DNA of 64,000 nt, from the NCBI GenBank assembly GCA_030549495.1, contig JAUIRK010000536.1, positions 496,001 to 560,000 of the forward strand. Direction: 5' to 3'. Below are positions 10,699 to 20,949 of this stretch, in pieces. Both the position numbers and the translations under genes were made by a program. The stretch is from Nectonema munidae (Eukaryota > Nematomorpha > Nectonematoida > Nectonematidae). The notes under the pieces are model-generated. The model did no database searches. It was given only the letters and a program-made list of their open reading frames with translations, and had not been told where the DNA came from. Numbering within the stretch: the first letter of the stretch is position 1; each line of letters begins with the position of its first letter.

Positions 10699-12310
10699 TT
10701 GAAGTTCCAACATTCACATAAAGCGAGATGTATTCCTTTACAAGAAAATTCTTTAACGATCTACAAGAATGCCTCTAAAGACTCAAATTATATGGCGTTT
10801 TCAAATTCTTTCAAAAAAATTATAGGGAAAAAAGACAGAATCATTGTCATTGCAGATGATTTAAAATATTTAGGGAAGAAAAACTAAATTTTCCAGCTTT
10901 ATCTGATTAAGGTATTCAGTCTAAACTTTCTTTGCTCAGAGGACTTGATCACCTTTAGGTTGGGAGTAAAGGAAAACAAGGGTATTCTGTAAAGCACTTT
11001 GATATTGAGAACTCAATTCTTCCGTCAAATAACATTAAAAGAACAAGAACCGTTGTCTATAATTGAAGAAGACACGCAATCTTCAATGAGTGAGTACAAA
11101 AATGAAGATGATTTTTCTGAACAAGATAAGCTGCTAAAATTGGAAGAAACTTTGCTAAACACGGAATAGATGTTTCAACTCCAAGTCAAGGTGCAGTATA
11201 CAAATTTGTTCAAAGACAAAATTTTGGGTGAATTAATCACCAAAATTGGGTTTATTAATAAGTTAAGACCATGTTAAGCCAAAAAATGTTGAATCATAAT
11301 ATATTTTAAAGCTTATATATTTGGCATTGATTGACAGGTTGGATTGATTTTCATTTAAAAATGAATGAATGAATGAAACCATCATATTTGCAATCAATTG
11401 TTTAGTGGGTTCGCGTGAGAATTATGTAAAAATATTCTATATTTTAGGAAAAAAGACAACCTTTAGATCAAAATTGGAAAAAGAAATGATCCAAGGTTTG
11501 ACAAAGGAGTTTTGGTGTATTCAGTTTGATGGAAAAAAATTGAATGTAATGAATTTTGACAGAGGAAAAATCTAAAATAAATTGATAATTTTGTCAATAC
11601 AATTGTTGGAAATCAATAAAAGTGATTATTACTGATGCAACAAATGTTAACACTGACAAAAAATGTAACCGTAAAAATTTTACAAATCTTTTTTTAGTTA
11701 TGAATGAACATTTTAAGGAAAATAGCACTGACATAGAATATCAATTTATTAAAGAAGTTGTAAATAATTACAAATTTTAACAGCAAATTTTGAATGGAAA
11801 AGAAAAAATTGTTGGGAGTTTAGGATGGAGAGATAGATGATATGAAATTTTTGCTTCGTTTAATTAAAGTGTTTGAATACTTTGACAAAAATGGATTTTT
11901 TACAGAAGTGAACTTTTTAAAACCCACAAATATAAGTAGAGCTAGATGGAATTCAAAAGCAACCTTGTCAATCCTTGCTTTTATTCTCTTACCAAGATGG
12001 AAGCATCCTTAGAAAATATCTATCGTTTTATTTGTTTTGACTGGGCAAAATTTTGGTTCCATAATCAAAAATATAATAAAAGTGATTTTGAAAGCTTATA
12101 AAATAACAATGTGTAGTTTTCAAAATCATTGAATAAAAGAAGATTCAAAAATAGACTTTTCTAGAAGAAATGCTGCGCAGAAAGAGCTCAAGATATTTAG
12201 CAAAACTGCAAAAACAAGGATAAATTACCAAAAAAATTTATTTCAACCAATTTCACAAATAAAGGAAATGAACAAAACAGGTTATAAAATATTTGTTGCT
12301 TTAGTGTATA
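10699..12310 (+). mobile_element. Decayed transposase-like coding remnants, family uncertain
   Basis: Scattered short + strand frames have transposase-like flavour: KHGIDVSTPSQ (about 11155), LTKEFWCIQFDGKK (about 11497), TNLFLVMNEHF and SRARWNSKATLSILAFILLP (about 11935). ARWNS(R/K)A-type blocks recur in multicopy proteins of crustaceans and cnidarians that look like transposases. Many stops interrupt it. I cannot name the superfamily. Confidence 0.35.
11226..11345 (+). repeat. Dispersed repeat end, + copy (partners 14240 and 19832)
   Basis: Reads GGGTGAATTAATCACCAAAA, then TTTATTAATAAGTTAAGAC, then GGCATTGATTGACAGG. The same order occurs reverse-complemented at 14345-14240 and in + orientation at 19832. 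It may be a transposon end; the extent is approximate. Confidence 0.55.
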
Positions 12311-12432
12311 CTTATGCTCTTTAAATTGGTTTTTTGTTTGATGGGTGAACATTATTTGTCTGAAAGGTATATTTTATCTTATTTTTTAAATTTCACTACA
12401 GGAACAAGTTTCAAAAAAGTTATACCCTAAAT

Positions 12433-12628
12433 CAGTGATTCCCAAACGGTGTGCCGCGGCACTAAAGGGTGCCGTAAGATTTTTTTAAGGGTGCCGCCAA
12501 AATTATCGACAATAAGACCTGATATCAAGAGTTCTAAAATAAAAAAACTATGGAAATTTTAAATAAGTTTACAATTTTTAAAAGGCTCGCAAAGGGTGCC
12601 GCAAACTAAAAAAGGTTGGGAACCACTG
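12433..12628. mobile_element. hAT-type MITE with 8-bp target duplication
   Basis: Ends CAGTGATTCCCAA and GGTTGGGAACCACTG are inverted repeats; flanks CCCTAAAT and CGCTAAAT match 7 of 8. The 196-bp interior repeats GGGTGCCG motifs. CAG-type ends plus an 8-bp duplication are the hAT signature. Confidence 0.8.
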
Positions 12629-12636
12629 CGCTAAAT

Positions 12637-13541
12637 AAATACCTACTACATACATATTGATATCAGACGCTCATACACTGAAATAGTTAAGTCTGAAAAA
12701 CAGGGATTAGCACCCCGTATTTGCTATTCTTGTTAACATATACACAATTCATGAATAAAAGTAAAACCTTTATTGTTTTTTACAAAGATATATAATGAAA
12801 ATTTTCAGCCTGCTATTCTATTATACTTGTATATTAGTTCGTGGTACCAGACAACATAACATAAAAAATCATGTCAAAACATAACCGAACAGCAGCAAAC
12901 GATAAAAAACAACACCGAGCTGCACGAAGTCAAACCTGTATTTAGATTTTACTCAAGGGAACCATCAAAAGTTGATTTTGTGGACAACCAACCGTTCACT
13001 TAATGAAGGTCAGATAAAATCAATGAGGATTAAAGTGGAGGAAATTAAAACTGGATAGAGAGTTGGTCGTTTAAGCAGGTTTGACGGTATAAGTACTTTT
13101 GTCCATTTAAATGACATTTAACAAGAGCGTCTTGGCTGTGTATAAGAGAATTATATTCCATTTCCACAACTTCGTTATCTCAATCATTATTACCCTTCCA
13201 CAAATGTCTTATGTTCAGCGTTAAAACAACTCCAAGTCTTAAGAAATATTTTGATGATTTAAATTTTAACTCTTCCAGCGGTGAATACGGTGTATAAAAA
13301 GTTAGAGAGATATTGCATTTTTTAAATAAAGTAACAAGTAAGAAGACACTAATATTTTACTTTATATACAATTTCAATTGTTTTTATGGTGGCGAGCTTG
13401 TATAGGAAGTAGGTCGATTCGGTCTTTGAGCAAATTCAACCTGTGAATATATTCACATTCATATTGACTGGAAACCGAATTGTCCCTTATGGGTATTCCA
13501 CCATCTGGAAAAAATTGAGTGAAAGAGAAAGCGCAAAAATG
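12637..13541. other. Intergenic, nothing recognised
   Basis: I see no gene, repeat end or RNA gene here. The - strand frame at 13577-13376 (containing FPDGGIPIRDNSV) lies downstream of the small gene's polyA signal and was not accepted as an exon. Confidence 0.4.
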
Positions 13542-13547
13542 TTTATT
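13542..13547 (-). terminator. Polyadenylation signal of the small - strand gene
   Basis: AATAAA on the - strand, about 54 nt beyond the TAA at 13603-13601. Confidence 0.5.
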
Positions 13548-13600
13548 AATTGCAAGCAGAAGAAGAGATGCGAACATTTTTTCGTTTACGTGAAGTCTTC

Positions 13601-14029
13601 TTAAAACAACTTGTAACAGAACTCCTTTACGATGTTAATCTTTATTAGATTGATAGGCGGATGAATAGAGCCATAGTAAACATCTTCATCGCTATTTTCG
13701 TATTCAACCGACCATCCGTTGAATCGATCTTTGATCTCTTAACAAAAGGAGAATACATAACGTCACATACATTCTATGATAAAAAAGTATATAATGACTT
13801 TTCATACAAAAAAAGTCAAGTTACCAAGATCATATAAGATGAGTGATCCAAAGATAAAGGCTGCCGTGTATTGAATATATTTTTTGGTGGCATAGGTTTC
13901 TATGCGCTTCTCCCGAATATTCAACATCTTCTTCATGTACCATTGGTCAGATGCTGGCAAGAACTGGTACTCAAACTTACTCGCTGAAGCTTTATTCTTT
14001 AATTGGTTCAGAATTCTCGTTAAGATCAT
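13601..14029 (-). CDS. Small predicted single-pass membrane protein, two exons
   Basis: I do not recognise this family. Model: exon 1 14029-13825, donor CTTG|GTAAC; intron of 87 nt; exon 2 13737-13601, acceptor TTTTGTTAAG. The split Glu codon (G|AG) joins the exons in frame to give 113 residues. The N-terminus is basic (MILTRILNQLKNKASASK), followed by FLPASDQWYMKKML and a predicted membrane span at residues 54-67 (YTAAFIFGSLILYDL). An acidic, hydrophilic C-terminal half (NGWSVEYENSDEDVYYG) follows. The basic N-terminus plus one span recalls small inner-mitochondrial-membrane proteins, but that is only analogy. Codon use is less AT-biased than the surroundings. The start is the first ATG in an open exon; an upstream coding exon cannot be excluded. 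Confidence 0.5.
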
Positions 14030-14239
14030 CTAGCTCTTACTTCTAAAATAAACGGGACTACTAGCACTTGAAAAGAAAAAAATTTCACATATTTCAAACA
14101 TATGGCACGCAACAAATCAGCCTTTACTTTAAAGACCATACTTTTGAAAATGAATTTCATATATAGATTTTCATTTCTTGGAACACTTATCATCTTACTT
14201 GTCTGTGAAATGAACTAAAAATAAGCATACATCGGTGAT

Positions 14240-14375
14240 TATGGCAAGTGATTTTTCATTTAAAAATATACTAGTTTAATCAATCAAAGCCAAATATAAG
14301 TATATTGTCTTAACTTATTTAATAAGCCAAATTTTGGTGATTAATTCAGCCAAAATATTTCACCGGTCAGTAAGT
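14240..14375 (-). repeat. Dispersed repeat end, inverted copy
   Basis: On the - strand it reads GGCTGAATTAATCACC, AAATTTGGCTTATTAAATAA, then GGCTTTGATTGATTAAAC, in the order seen at 11226. With that copy it forms an inverted pair about 3.1 kb apart that brackets the small gene. Confidence 0.55.
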
Positions 14376-15149
14376 TAGCTTTCAGAGGTGTCTTATCGCC
14401 AAACAGGTTTTCTCATTATTTTAAAATAAACTTATCTATACACAGTAAATCGAACATGCTTAATTTCATTCTGAGAATACTTTTGTCGTCTAGATTTAAA
14501 TTGTGGTTACTGTTTAACTTTGGTTGATTTGCGGTAAGATATTATTTTTTTATCATTTTTGAACAATTTTCATTGCATTTAGCAAATCAACCTTTCTCTA
14601 TTTCATCATCACAAGATTCCGTCAATCTGAACACAGGTAATGAATACTATTTATATGTGGTTAATTCGACATTACATAAACTTATATTTAAGGCAAATGG
14701 ATAAAATAAATTTCTTCCTGGATATAAAATCATTTTATCCATCTCATAAATAGGAATGGGATCTAATTTCTAATCAAAACGACAAGCCCATTTAATTAAA
14801 ATTTTTATTTCGCATAAAAACTTTTCAATAATAAGCCTATAGATGGATTATTTATATTAGCAAAAATTACACGTTGGAAAATATAACTGAGTGCTATATT
14901 AACTAAACCGAGCACTTTTCGTCCTCCTTGGTTTCATTCTTATTCCTTAGTTTATCCTTCCTTTCATTTACTATTTAAAGAGACAGCTTTGAACTACAAA
15001 TCTCAATAGGGCCTCTATTGTTTGCTTACAATTTCCCTATCAGTGTGAAGATTTTTCTTTCTTTCTCCTATACTTTATATGGCGTATCTAATCCTACTTT
15101 TCATTCTAAACTGATCCTACCTTGATAACTCTACTTTCATCAGAAATTT
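14376..15149. other. Intergenic, nothing recognised
   Basis: AT-rich DNA with no coding pattern, repeat boundary or RNA gene that I could support. Confidence 0.5.
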
Positions 15150-15375
15150 ATTTGTGCAATCTGTGTTCAAAAAAACCTTTTGAGAGATTTATTTAGATCA
15201 GAATTTAAGCGATTTAATAACTTTTCTATTGATGAAAATTTAACCAATCGTTTTTCAAAATTCATGTTCTTCATGAAATCATTCATAATCTTCTTTTTTT
15301 CAATTACAAAAAACTTTCCACCTTTATCATCTAAAAGACTTTCTCTTTCATAACGAAGGAAAAAATTTATCAAAT
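15150..15375 (-). repeat. Repeat with retroelement-like coding piece, copy 1
   Basis: The - strand reads RYERESLLDDKGGKFFVIEK and continues to ...LNRLNSDLNKSLKRF. Related pieces occur at 19434 (+) and 36850-37260 (-). The DKGGKxxVIxK block recalls the segment before the reverse transcriptase of Penelope-like elements, which is a tentative match. It is broken. Confidence 0.4.
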
Positions 15376-15579
15376 TCGATTCACACTTATAAACAATTTT
15401 GAGAATAGCAATATCTTCACATATTGGTATCTGTCATAGTTATGATAAGGTAACTGTTTGAAAATTTTATTTAAAATGTGAATAAATCTTTTTTAAAAAA
15501 AAATTTGATTGCCATTTCGACATCCTAATTACGAAAACTTAGTCCAAAAATGAAATCAGTTTGTGATCTACTATAAAAA

Positions 15580-16880
15580 ATGGGAGCCGGTCAATTCACC
15601 GATATATCGACAACAATTAACCGATATACACATTTCACCGAAACCAAAGTAAGCCTTCTTTTATATATAAAAGGCGTTAATCCTCTAATGGAGATGCCAA
15701 TTCCTACTAACAACAAAGAATTGAACAGAATGATGGGTTTCTTTTCATATTATGTAAAATGGTTTTAGACTACTCGAATAAAATTCAACCTCTAACAAAA
15801 GTATCATCTTTTCTAGACTCAGCTTTGCAAGTGTTAGAAGTTGGTAAGCAATGGTTTTTGAAACCGATGCGTCAAACAAAAAATCGCAGCTACAGCAAGG
15901 AAGATATGTAGCTTTCTTCTCAACAACGCTTAATAAATCTGAGAAAAACTTTCATATTGTAGAGAAAGAAGCATATGCAATCATGAAAGCCATTTGACAT
16001 TGGAAACACTTTTTCATGGTCACCATTTCACAGTCGCAACTGACCAAAAAGCAATTTTCAACATATTCAATAAGCATGTGAAAATTAAATTAAATAATGA
16101 TAAAATCCTACTTTGGCGTTTATAACTTGCTTCATTTTCATTCGAAACAAAATATCGCCATGGAAGTAAGAACTTATCTGCAGACGCTTTATCTCGATCT
16201 TGTTTTATTGGCAAAAGCAACGCAGGATCAGAAGAACACCATCAGGTTTTCATTCATCCAGGCGTGAGTAGAATGGATCATTACGTAAAAGAAGAAAACC
16301 TATCAATTTTGAGGGATGAAATCAAAAATTTAGTGCATAACTGCCAAGTATGTTGCAAACATAAGCCAGAGTTTTACAAGTCAAATGACTTTCACACGAT
16401 AAAATCTACAAAACCTTACAACAGATTATCCATGGACTTTAAAGGTCCCTATCGGTCCAGAGGAATAATTAAATATATACTTACCATTGTAGATAAACAT
16501 AAAAAAATTCCTTTTGCATATGCTTGCAAAGACAAATCTGCAAAAATTTTTGTAAGACTCCCTTTATGGTTGTCTAATCTAAAATTGCTTGGTCAAAAAA
16601 ACATATTGTCTAAGTACAATAATCAAGTAGAGCTGACAGATCTCGTAAATGTAAATCCCTATTGGGTTCAGTTTACCAAATGTAAATGAAAATACAGTGG
16701 CTTTGAAACATCTTGCTCCTGCTAGCCTGGAAGAAGAAAGCAAGGAATGACGACCTGATAACAAAATATAGTTATGGTAATGAAAAAATTTAAGGAAAAA
16801 GTTCCACCACCTGATCTTCAAACTCCAAAACTTCGAAGATCAAGTAGAGAACCCAAAAGAATTAGAAAGAGGGGGTCAAT
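15580..16880 (+). mobile_element. Ty3/gypsy LTR retrotransposon fossil (pol part)
   Basis: Broken remnant of a Ty3/gypsy element. Parts in order: the end of the reverse transcriptase region (KELNRMMGFFSYYVKWF, near 15715), RNase H (HHFTVATDQKAIFNIF, near 16020, ending NLSADALSRS), the integrase zinc-binding segment (about 16260-16370), the start of the integrase core (LSMDFKGPYRSRG and the following ILTIVDKH), and a basic C-terminal tail (about 16800-16870). No LTRs, gag or protease were recognised. Several breaks interrupt it, and it looks like an old truncated copy. Confidence 0.82.
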
Positions 16881-17657
16881 GAACTCTTTTAGTGGAGGGG
16901 CCAGGCTAAAGTAAGCTGCGGACAAAAAGCAACATAAAATGAAAACTACATGAAATAGCAATACAAAAATTTGAACATATACTAAACTCGAGTTTTTACA
17001 TCCAAAAAATAAATTATAGTAAAAAATTATTTTAAACTTTAACTCCATATGTCATTAAATTTAATTAAAAAAATCTGGCAGTCATTTTAGGGAGTTTCAT
17101 AAATAAATCAAATATCTGTTTACCAAAAAAAATAATAAATTTTTTAATTTAAGACTGTTTAAAAATTTCAAAATTTTTAAACAAAGTTAAATTGCAACCT
17201 AATAAAAAAAGATATGAACATGAAACTTGACATACATATAAATCTCGAGTTTCTTATTCAGAAAAATATCATCTTAATCTATAAAGTTATGTCAAAGACC
17301 TCATTCTGATGATAAAAATGCAAAATTTTTATAATTGTGAACCATTTTTGTTACCTCGATAAGGATTGAAATGTCTATGCGAAAAAATTAAATCAAAATT
17401 TTTTATTGTCAAAGAAAAAAAATAAACTCAAGCAAAATATAATGGGTAAATATATTTAAATTTTATTATAAAATAACTTAAACTAACAAATTTAGAAAAT
17501 GTTACTTACTAAATAAGAAAACTTATTAGAAAAAATAAATTTACTAAATAAGAAAACTATATTTTATTTAGTAATACTTACTAAATAAGAAAACTCAAAC
17601 GATGATTTTTTTAATTGTGAGCTATTACCTCAAATCTATATATACATAAATTACAAC
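16881..17657. other. Very AT-rich spacer with short internal repeats
   Basis: No gene is seen. ACTAAATAAGAAAACT recurs several times between 17505 and 17600. Confidence 0.5.
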
Positions 17658-17794
17658 CAGGGCGTAGCCAGTAGGGGGAGACAGAGCTAATTTTACTGCC
17701 CAACTTCCTTTTTTGGATTTAAGGTAGATTTTTATATTAGCATGAGCATGTATATATAAATTTAGCCCCACTTCTATTTCTGGCTACGCCACTG
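17658..17794. mobile_element. hAT-type MITE, GCGTAGCCAG family
   Basis: Ends CAGGGCGTAGCCAG and CTGGCTACGCCACTG; flanks ATTACAAC and ACTACAAC match 7 of 8. It is 137 bp long. Related ends are at 36772, 49148 and 56313. Confidence 0.82.
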
Positions 17795-18235
17795 ACTACA
17801 ACACATTGTGTACAATACTGTCTATATATACATAATATTTTTAATGCAATATTTGTAAACAAACACTATCTAAATTTATATAGAAATAACTGAGTCAAAT
17901 AAACAAACCTGTGCAGTATATAAAAAAATAAGGCTTATACAGAGCATTGAATTCGCGTTCAAGCGGTGGAAAGTTATTTTCTGAATATTTATTTTTTGAA
18001 AAATATAATATGGTGACTCAAAAGCCTATAAAGAAAAATAAATAGAATCAAGCCTGGTACAAATGTGTGTAGAGGTTGTCAGAGGCAAACAATTTTATCA
18101 ACACTATATGTATATCTCATATTAAAAAAATTGGGTCTACTGTAAATTTAACAAGTTTATGTAAAATATTTTAATATAATCTAAGAGCGAGCCGATATAT
18201 TAATTAAACTAGGTTGCTAGTATCATAAATTCATA

Positions 18236-18427
18236 AGGGGTCATTCACAATTGACATCAACTATAACTGGGGGGGGGGGGGGGGGGATGGAGGGGGGATA
18301 TCCAAATTTGGCATAAGTCGATTTTGTTAAGTGATGATAAATCTAAATGTTGACATGAGGAGGGGGGGGGGGGGGGGGGTTGAAATTTATTAAAAAAAAA
18401 TTTGAAGTCAATTGTTAACGACACCTA
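18236..18427. mobile_element. MITE with internal poly-G runs
   Basis: Inverted ends of about 24 bp (AGGGGTCATTCACAATTGAC / GTCAATTGTTAACGACACCT) enclose two G runs of about 18 at 18271 and 18362. The superfamily is not clear. Confidence 0.55.
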
Positions 18428-18429
18428 AA

Positions 18430-19225
18430 GCTAAAATTTTCCATAAAATATATGTGTTACACTAAATCGGTCATGTTGGTTTCATTTCTGGACTCATTTT
18501 TTACATTCAGAATGTGAAAATACCTATAAGTGTTAATCATATTTGCGCTTTGCTTCTAAAAATTTTCTACAAAAAATTCACTCAAATGTTACATAAAATA
18601 TAAGTTTTATACTAAATCGGCCATGCTAGTTTCATTTCTGGACTCATTTTTTACATTCATTTTCATTTCTGACTCATTTTTTTACATTTAAGGTTTGAAA
18701 ATACTGATAAGTGTTAAGCAAATTTGCGGTTTACTTCTAAAAATTGTCTCCAAAATATTCCTTCAAATTTTACAGAAAATATATGTTTTATACTAAGACG
18801 GCCATGCTATTTCTTGACTCATTTTTTACATTTAGGATGTGAAAATACCTATAAGTGTTGATCATATTTCCGGTTTGCTCCTAAAAATTGTCTCCAAAAA
18901 CATTCATTCAAATTTTATATAAAATATAGTCAATAAAATAAAGTCTTAAAATATCTGTCAATGTCAATCAAATTTATGGTTAATTTCTAAAGAGTATCCA
19001 AAAATATTCTCTCTAATTTTACAAGAAAAATATGTTTTTATCAACCATGCTAGTTTTACTTCTCAAATCAGTTTTTGCATTTAGAGGTATTAAAATATCT
19101 GTCAGTATCGAACAAATTTACGGTTTATGTCTGAAAACTATCTCGAATTTTCTCTAATTTTCATGAAATGTATGTTTTTATACCAAATCAACCATGTTAG
19201 TTTTATTGGGTGCTTCAAAATAGAT
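18430..19225. repeat. Degenerate satellite-like tandem array, about 110-180 bp units
   Basis: Marker TATGTTTTATACTAAATCGG plus CCATGCTAG recurs near 18448, 18599, 18780, 19030 and 19170, each followed by CTCATTTTTTACATT and CTTCTAAAAATTGTC. That makes roughly five diverged units. Confidence 0.75.
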
Positions 19226-19433
19226 TTTAACATTGACAAAGTATTTCCTCTAAAATATTTTAATCTATAGCTTATCATCCTAGATTACAACTATCATTTA
19301 ACTAATATTGATAGGAAATCTTAATTTAGAATAGGCGAGATTTATCAAAAATTGCACAGATAAATATATTTGAGAATTTAATCACTCTCAAGATTTAAAT
19401 TGAATTAATTCTTCTTTTTCCTTTTGTGTGAAA

Positions 19434-19560
19434 GCGAGAATCTTTTAGATGAAGAAGGTGGAAAACTTTTTGTAATTGAACAACGAACATCACGAATGAT
19501 TCATCAGAGAAAAAACCTTTGAACTGAGATTGATTGACAAATATTCAGGCCTGATGAAAA
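19434..19560 (+). repeat. Repeat with retroelement-like coding piece, copy 2
   Basis: The + strand reads ESLLDEEGGKLFVIEQRTS, parallel to the - strand piece at 15150. Broken, and the family is tentative as for copy 1. Confidence 0.4.
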
Positions 19561-19831
19561 AAGCTTATTCTTTAATCAGAATGCTTTGAGAGAGGGAAAA
19601 ATCTGTTCAAAATAAATCCTTATAAAATTTTTTCAAACACACATTGAAGAAAATAAATTTCTAATGAAAAAAGAGCTACCAAGAAGGGATCATCATGGAA
19701 TGAATAGCAAAATAACATACTGTAAAGTATAGAAGATATGACGTAGAGACTACGAGCTGATAACGAATTTGTAGCCAAAAAGATGAAGGTCCTATCGAGA
19801 TACATAATTTACTGACAAATGAAATATATTG

Positions 19832-20515
19832 AGTGAATTAAACACCAAAATTTAGTTTATTAAATAAATTAAGAAAGTAATTACCAGAGAAATACTGCAA
19901 GTAGATTTTATTTTGAAGTTTATTGACACTGATTTACAGGTTTAATCGATTTTTCTAACAGATTTTCTTGATTTCATAAAAAATGAACATCACCATTAAA
20001 ATTTACATACAAACTTTTTATAAGAATAAAAATTTTAATTTTGAGATGGGCTGTCATATTTAAACGATTTTTTGTCAGTTTTGACTGATTTTTATATAAA
20101 AAAAGAATATCACCAGTAAACACAGCTTACTTGAAATGGGTATACGTGTGTAAAATTGTTATATAATTATTGGGATAAAATGTTTCTTTTTGAGATAAAT
20201 CAATTTTTGACAGGTTTGATTGATTTTCATAAAAAAATGAATATCACCACTGAATTCAGCACACTTGAAAATGGGTATATATGTATAAAAAAATTTAAAT
20301 AATTATTTAGATAAAAAGTTTTTTTTGAGATGAGCTGTCATATGTAAATCATTTTTTGAGAGATTTGATTGATTTTTATAAAAAATGAATATCACCACTG
20401 AATTCTCCATACTTGAAAATGGATATATATGTGTAAAAAACTTTATATAATTATTTAAATAAAAAGTTCCTTTTTGAGGTGAGCTGTCAAATATAAATAA
20501 ATTTTTTCAAGAATT
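19832..20515 (+). repeat. Dispersed repeat end leading into a tandem array
   Basis: Starts GAGTGAATTAAACACCAAAA like the ends at 11226 and 14345. Tandem units of about 120-150 bp follow, carrying TTGATTGATTTT and AAAAAATGAATATCACCAC near 19968, 20086, 20221 and 20370, each then GAGATGAGCTGTCATAT or similar. Later units are the better preserved. Confidence 0.7.
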
Positions 20516-20841
20516 ATTACTAAATTAAGACAAAAAACCCATAACAACAAAACCAACAAAAGTCATAATTTTTTCATCAAAGGTCAGAGTAAAAAATACA
20601 CTTGATTCTAAACAGCATAATTGAATATGTTGAAGAAAACAAATTGGCCAACAGTCAACTCTGCATTCAGCATCATATCAGATGGTATTTTCTCTTAGTT
20701 ATTATTTTAATTTTAATAATAGATCATTTAAATATAGATAAGTCCACGAAAAAAGTAAGAAAAAATATATTCCCTTTTCAAACAACAATATTCTGAATGT
20801 AAATGACAAGTATTCTAAAGTAAGACTGACTTTTATTTCAG

Positions 20842-20949
20842 AAATGAAGAAAATTATCATTAAGAACCAGTGTTATTCTAAGATCCACAGCATCGACGAA
20901 ACCCAGAGTACTTACTACCCACATCATTTTTTAAAACGGCATGTCAAAG
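20842..20949 (+). CDS. Orphan exon candidate
   Basis: A 108-nt stretch between a strong acceptor (CTTTTATTTCAG) and a consensus donor (AAAG|GTAAGT). It is open from an ATG near its start: MKKIIIKNQCYSKIHSIDET and on to FLKRHVK. Its codon use is less AT-biased than the surroundings. I found no partner exon that fits in phase and do not recognise the protein. It could be a first coding exon or a transposon relic. Confidence 0.3.

Noticed and set aside
13376-13577. Minus-strand frame containing PDGGIPIRDNSV as a third exon of the small gene
   Set aside because: It lies beyond the in-frame stop and the polyA signal, and no donor gives a matching phase with a good site. Left open as an alternative in the findings.
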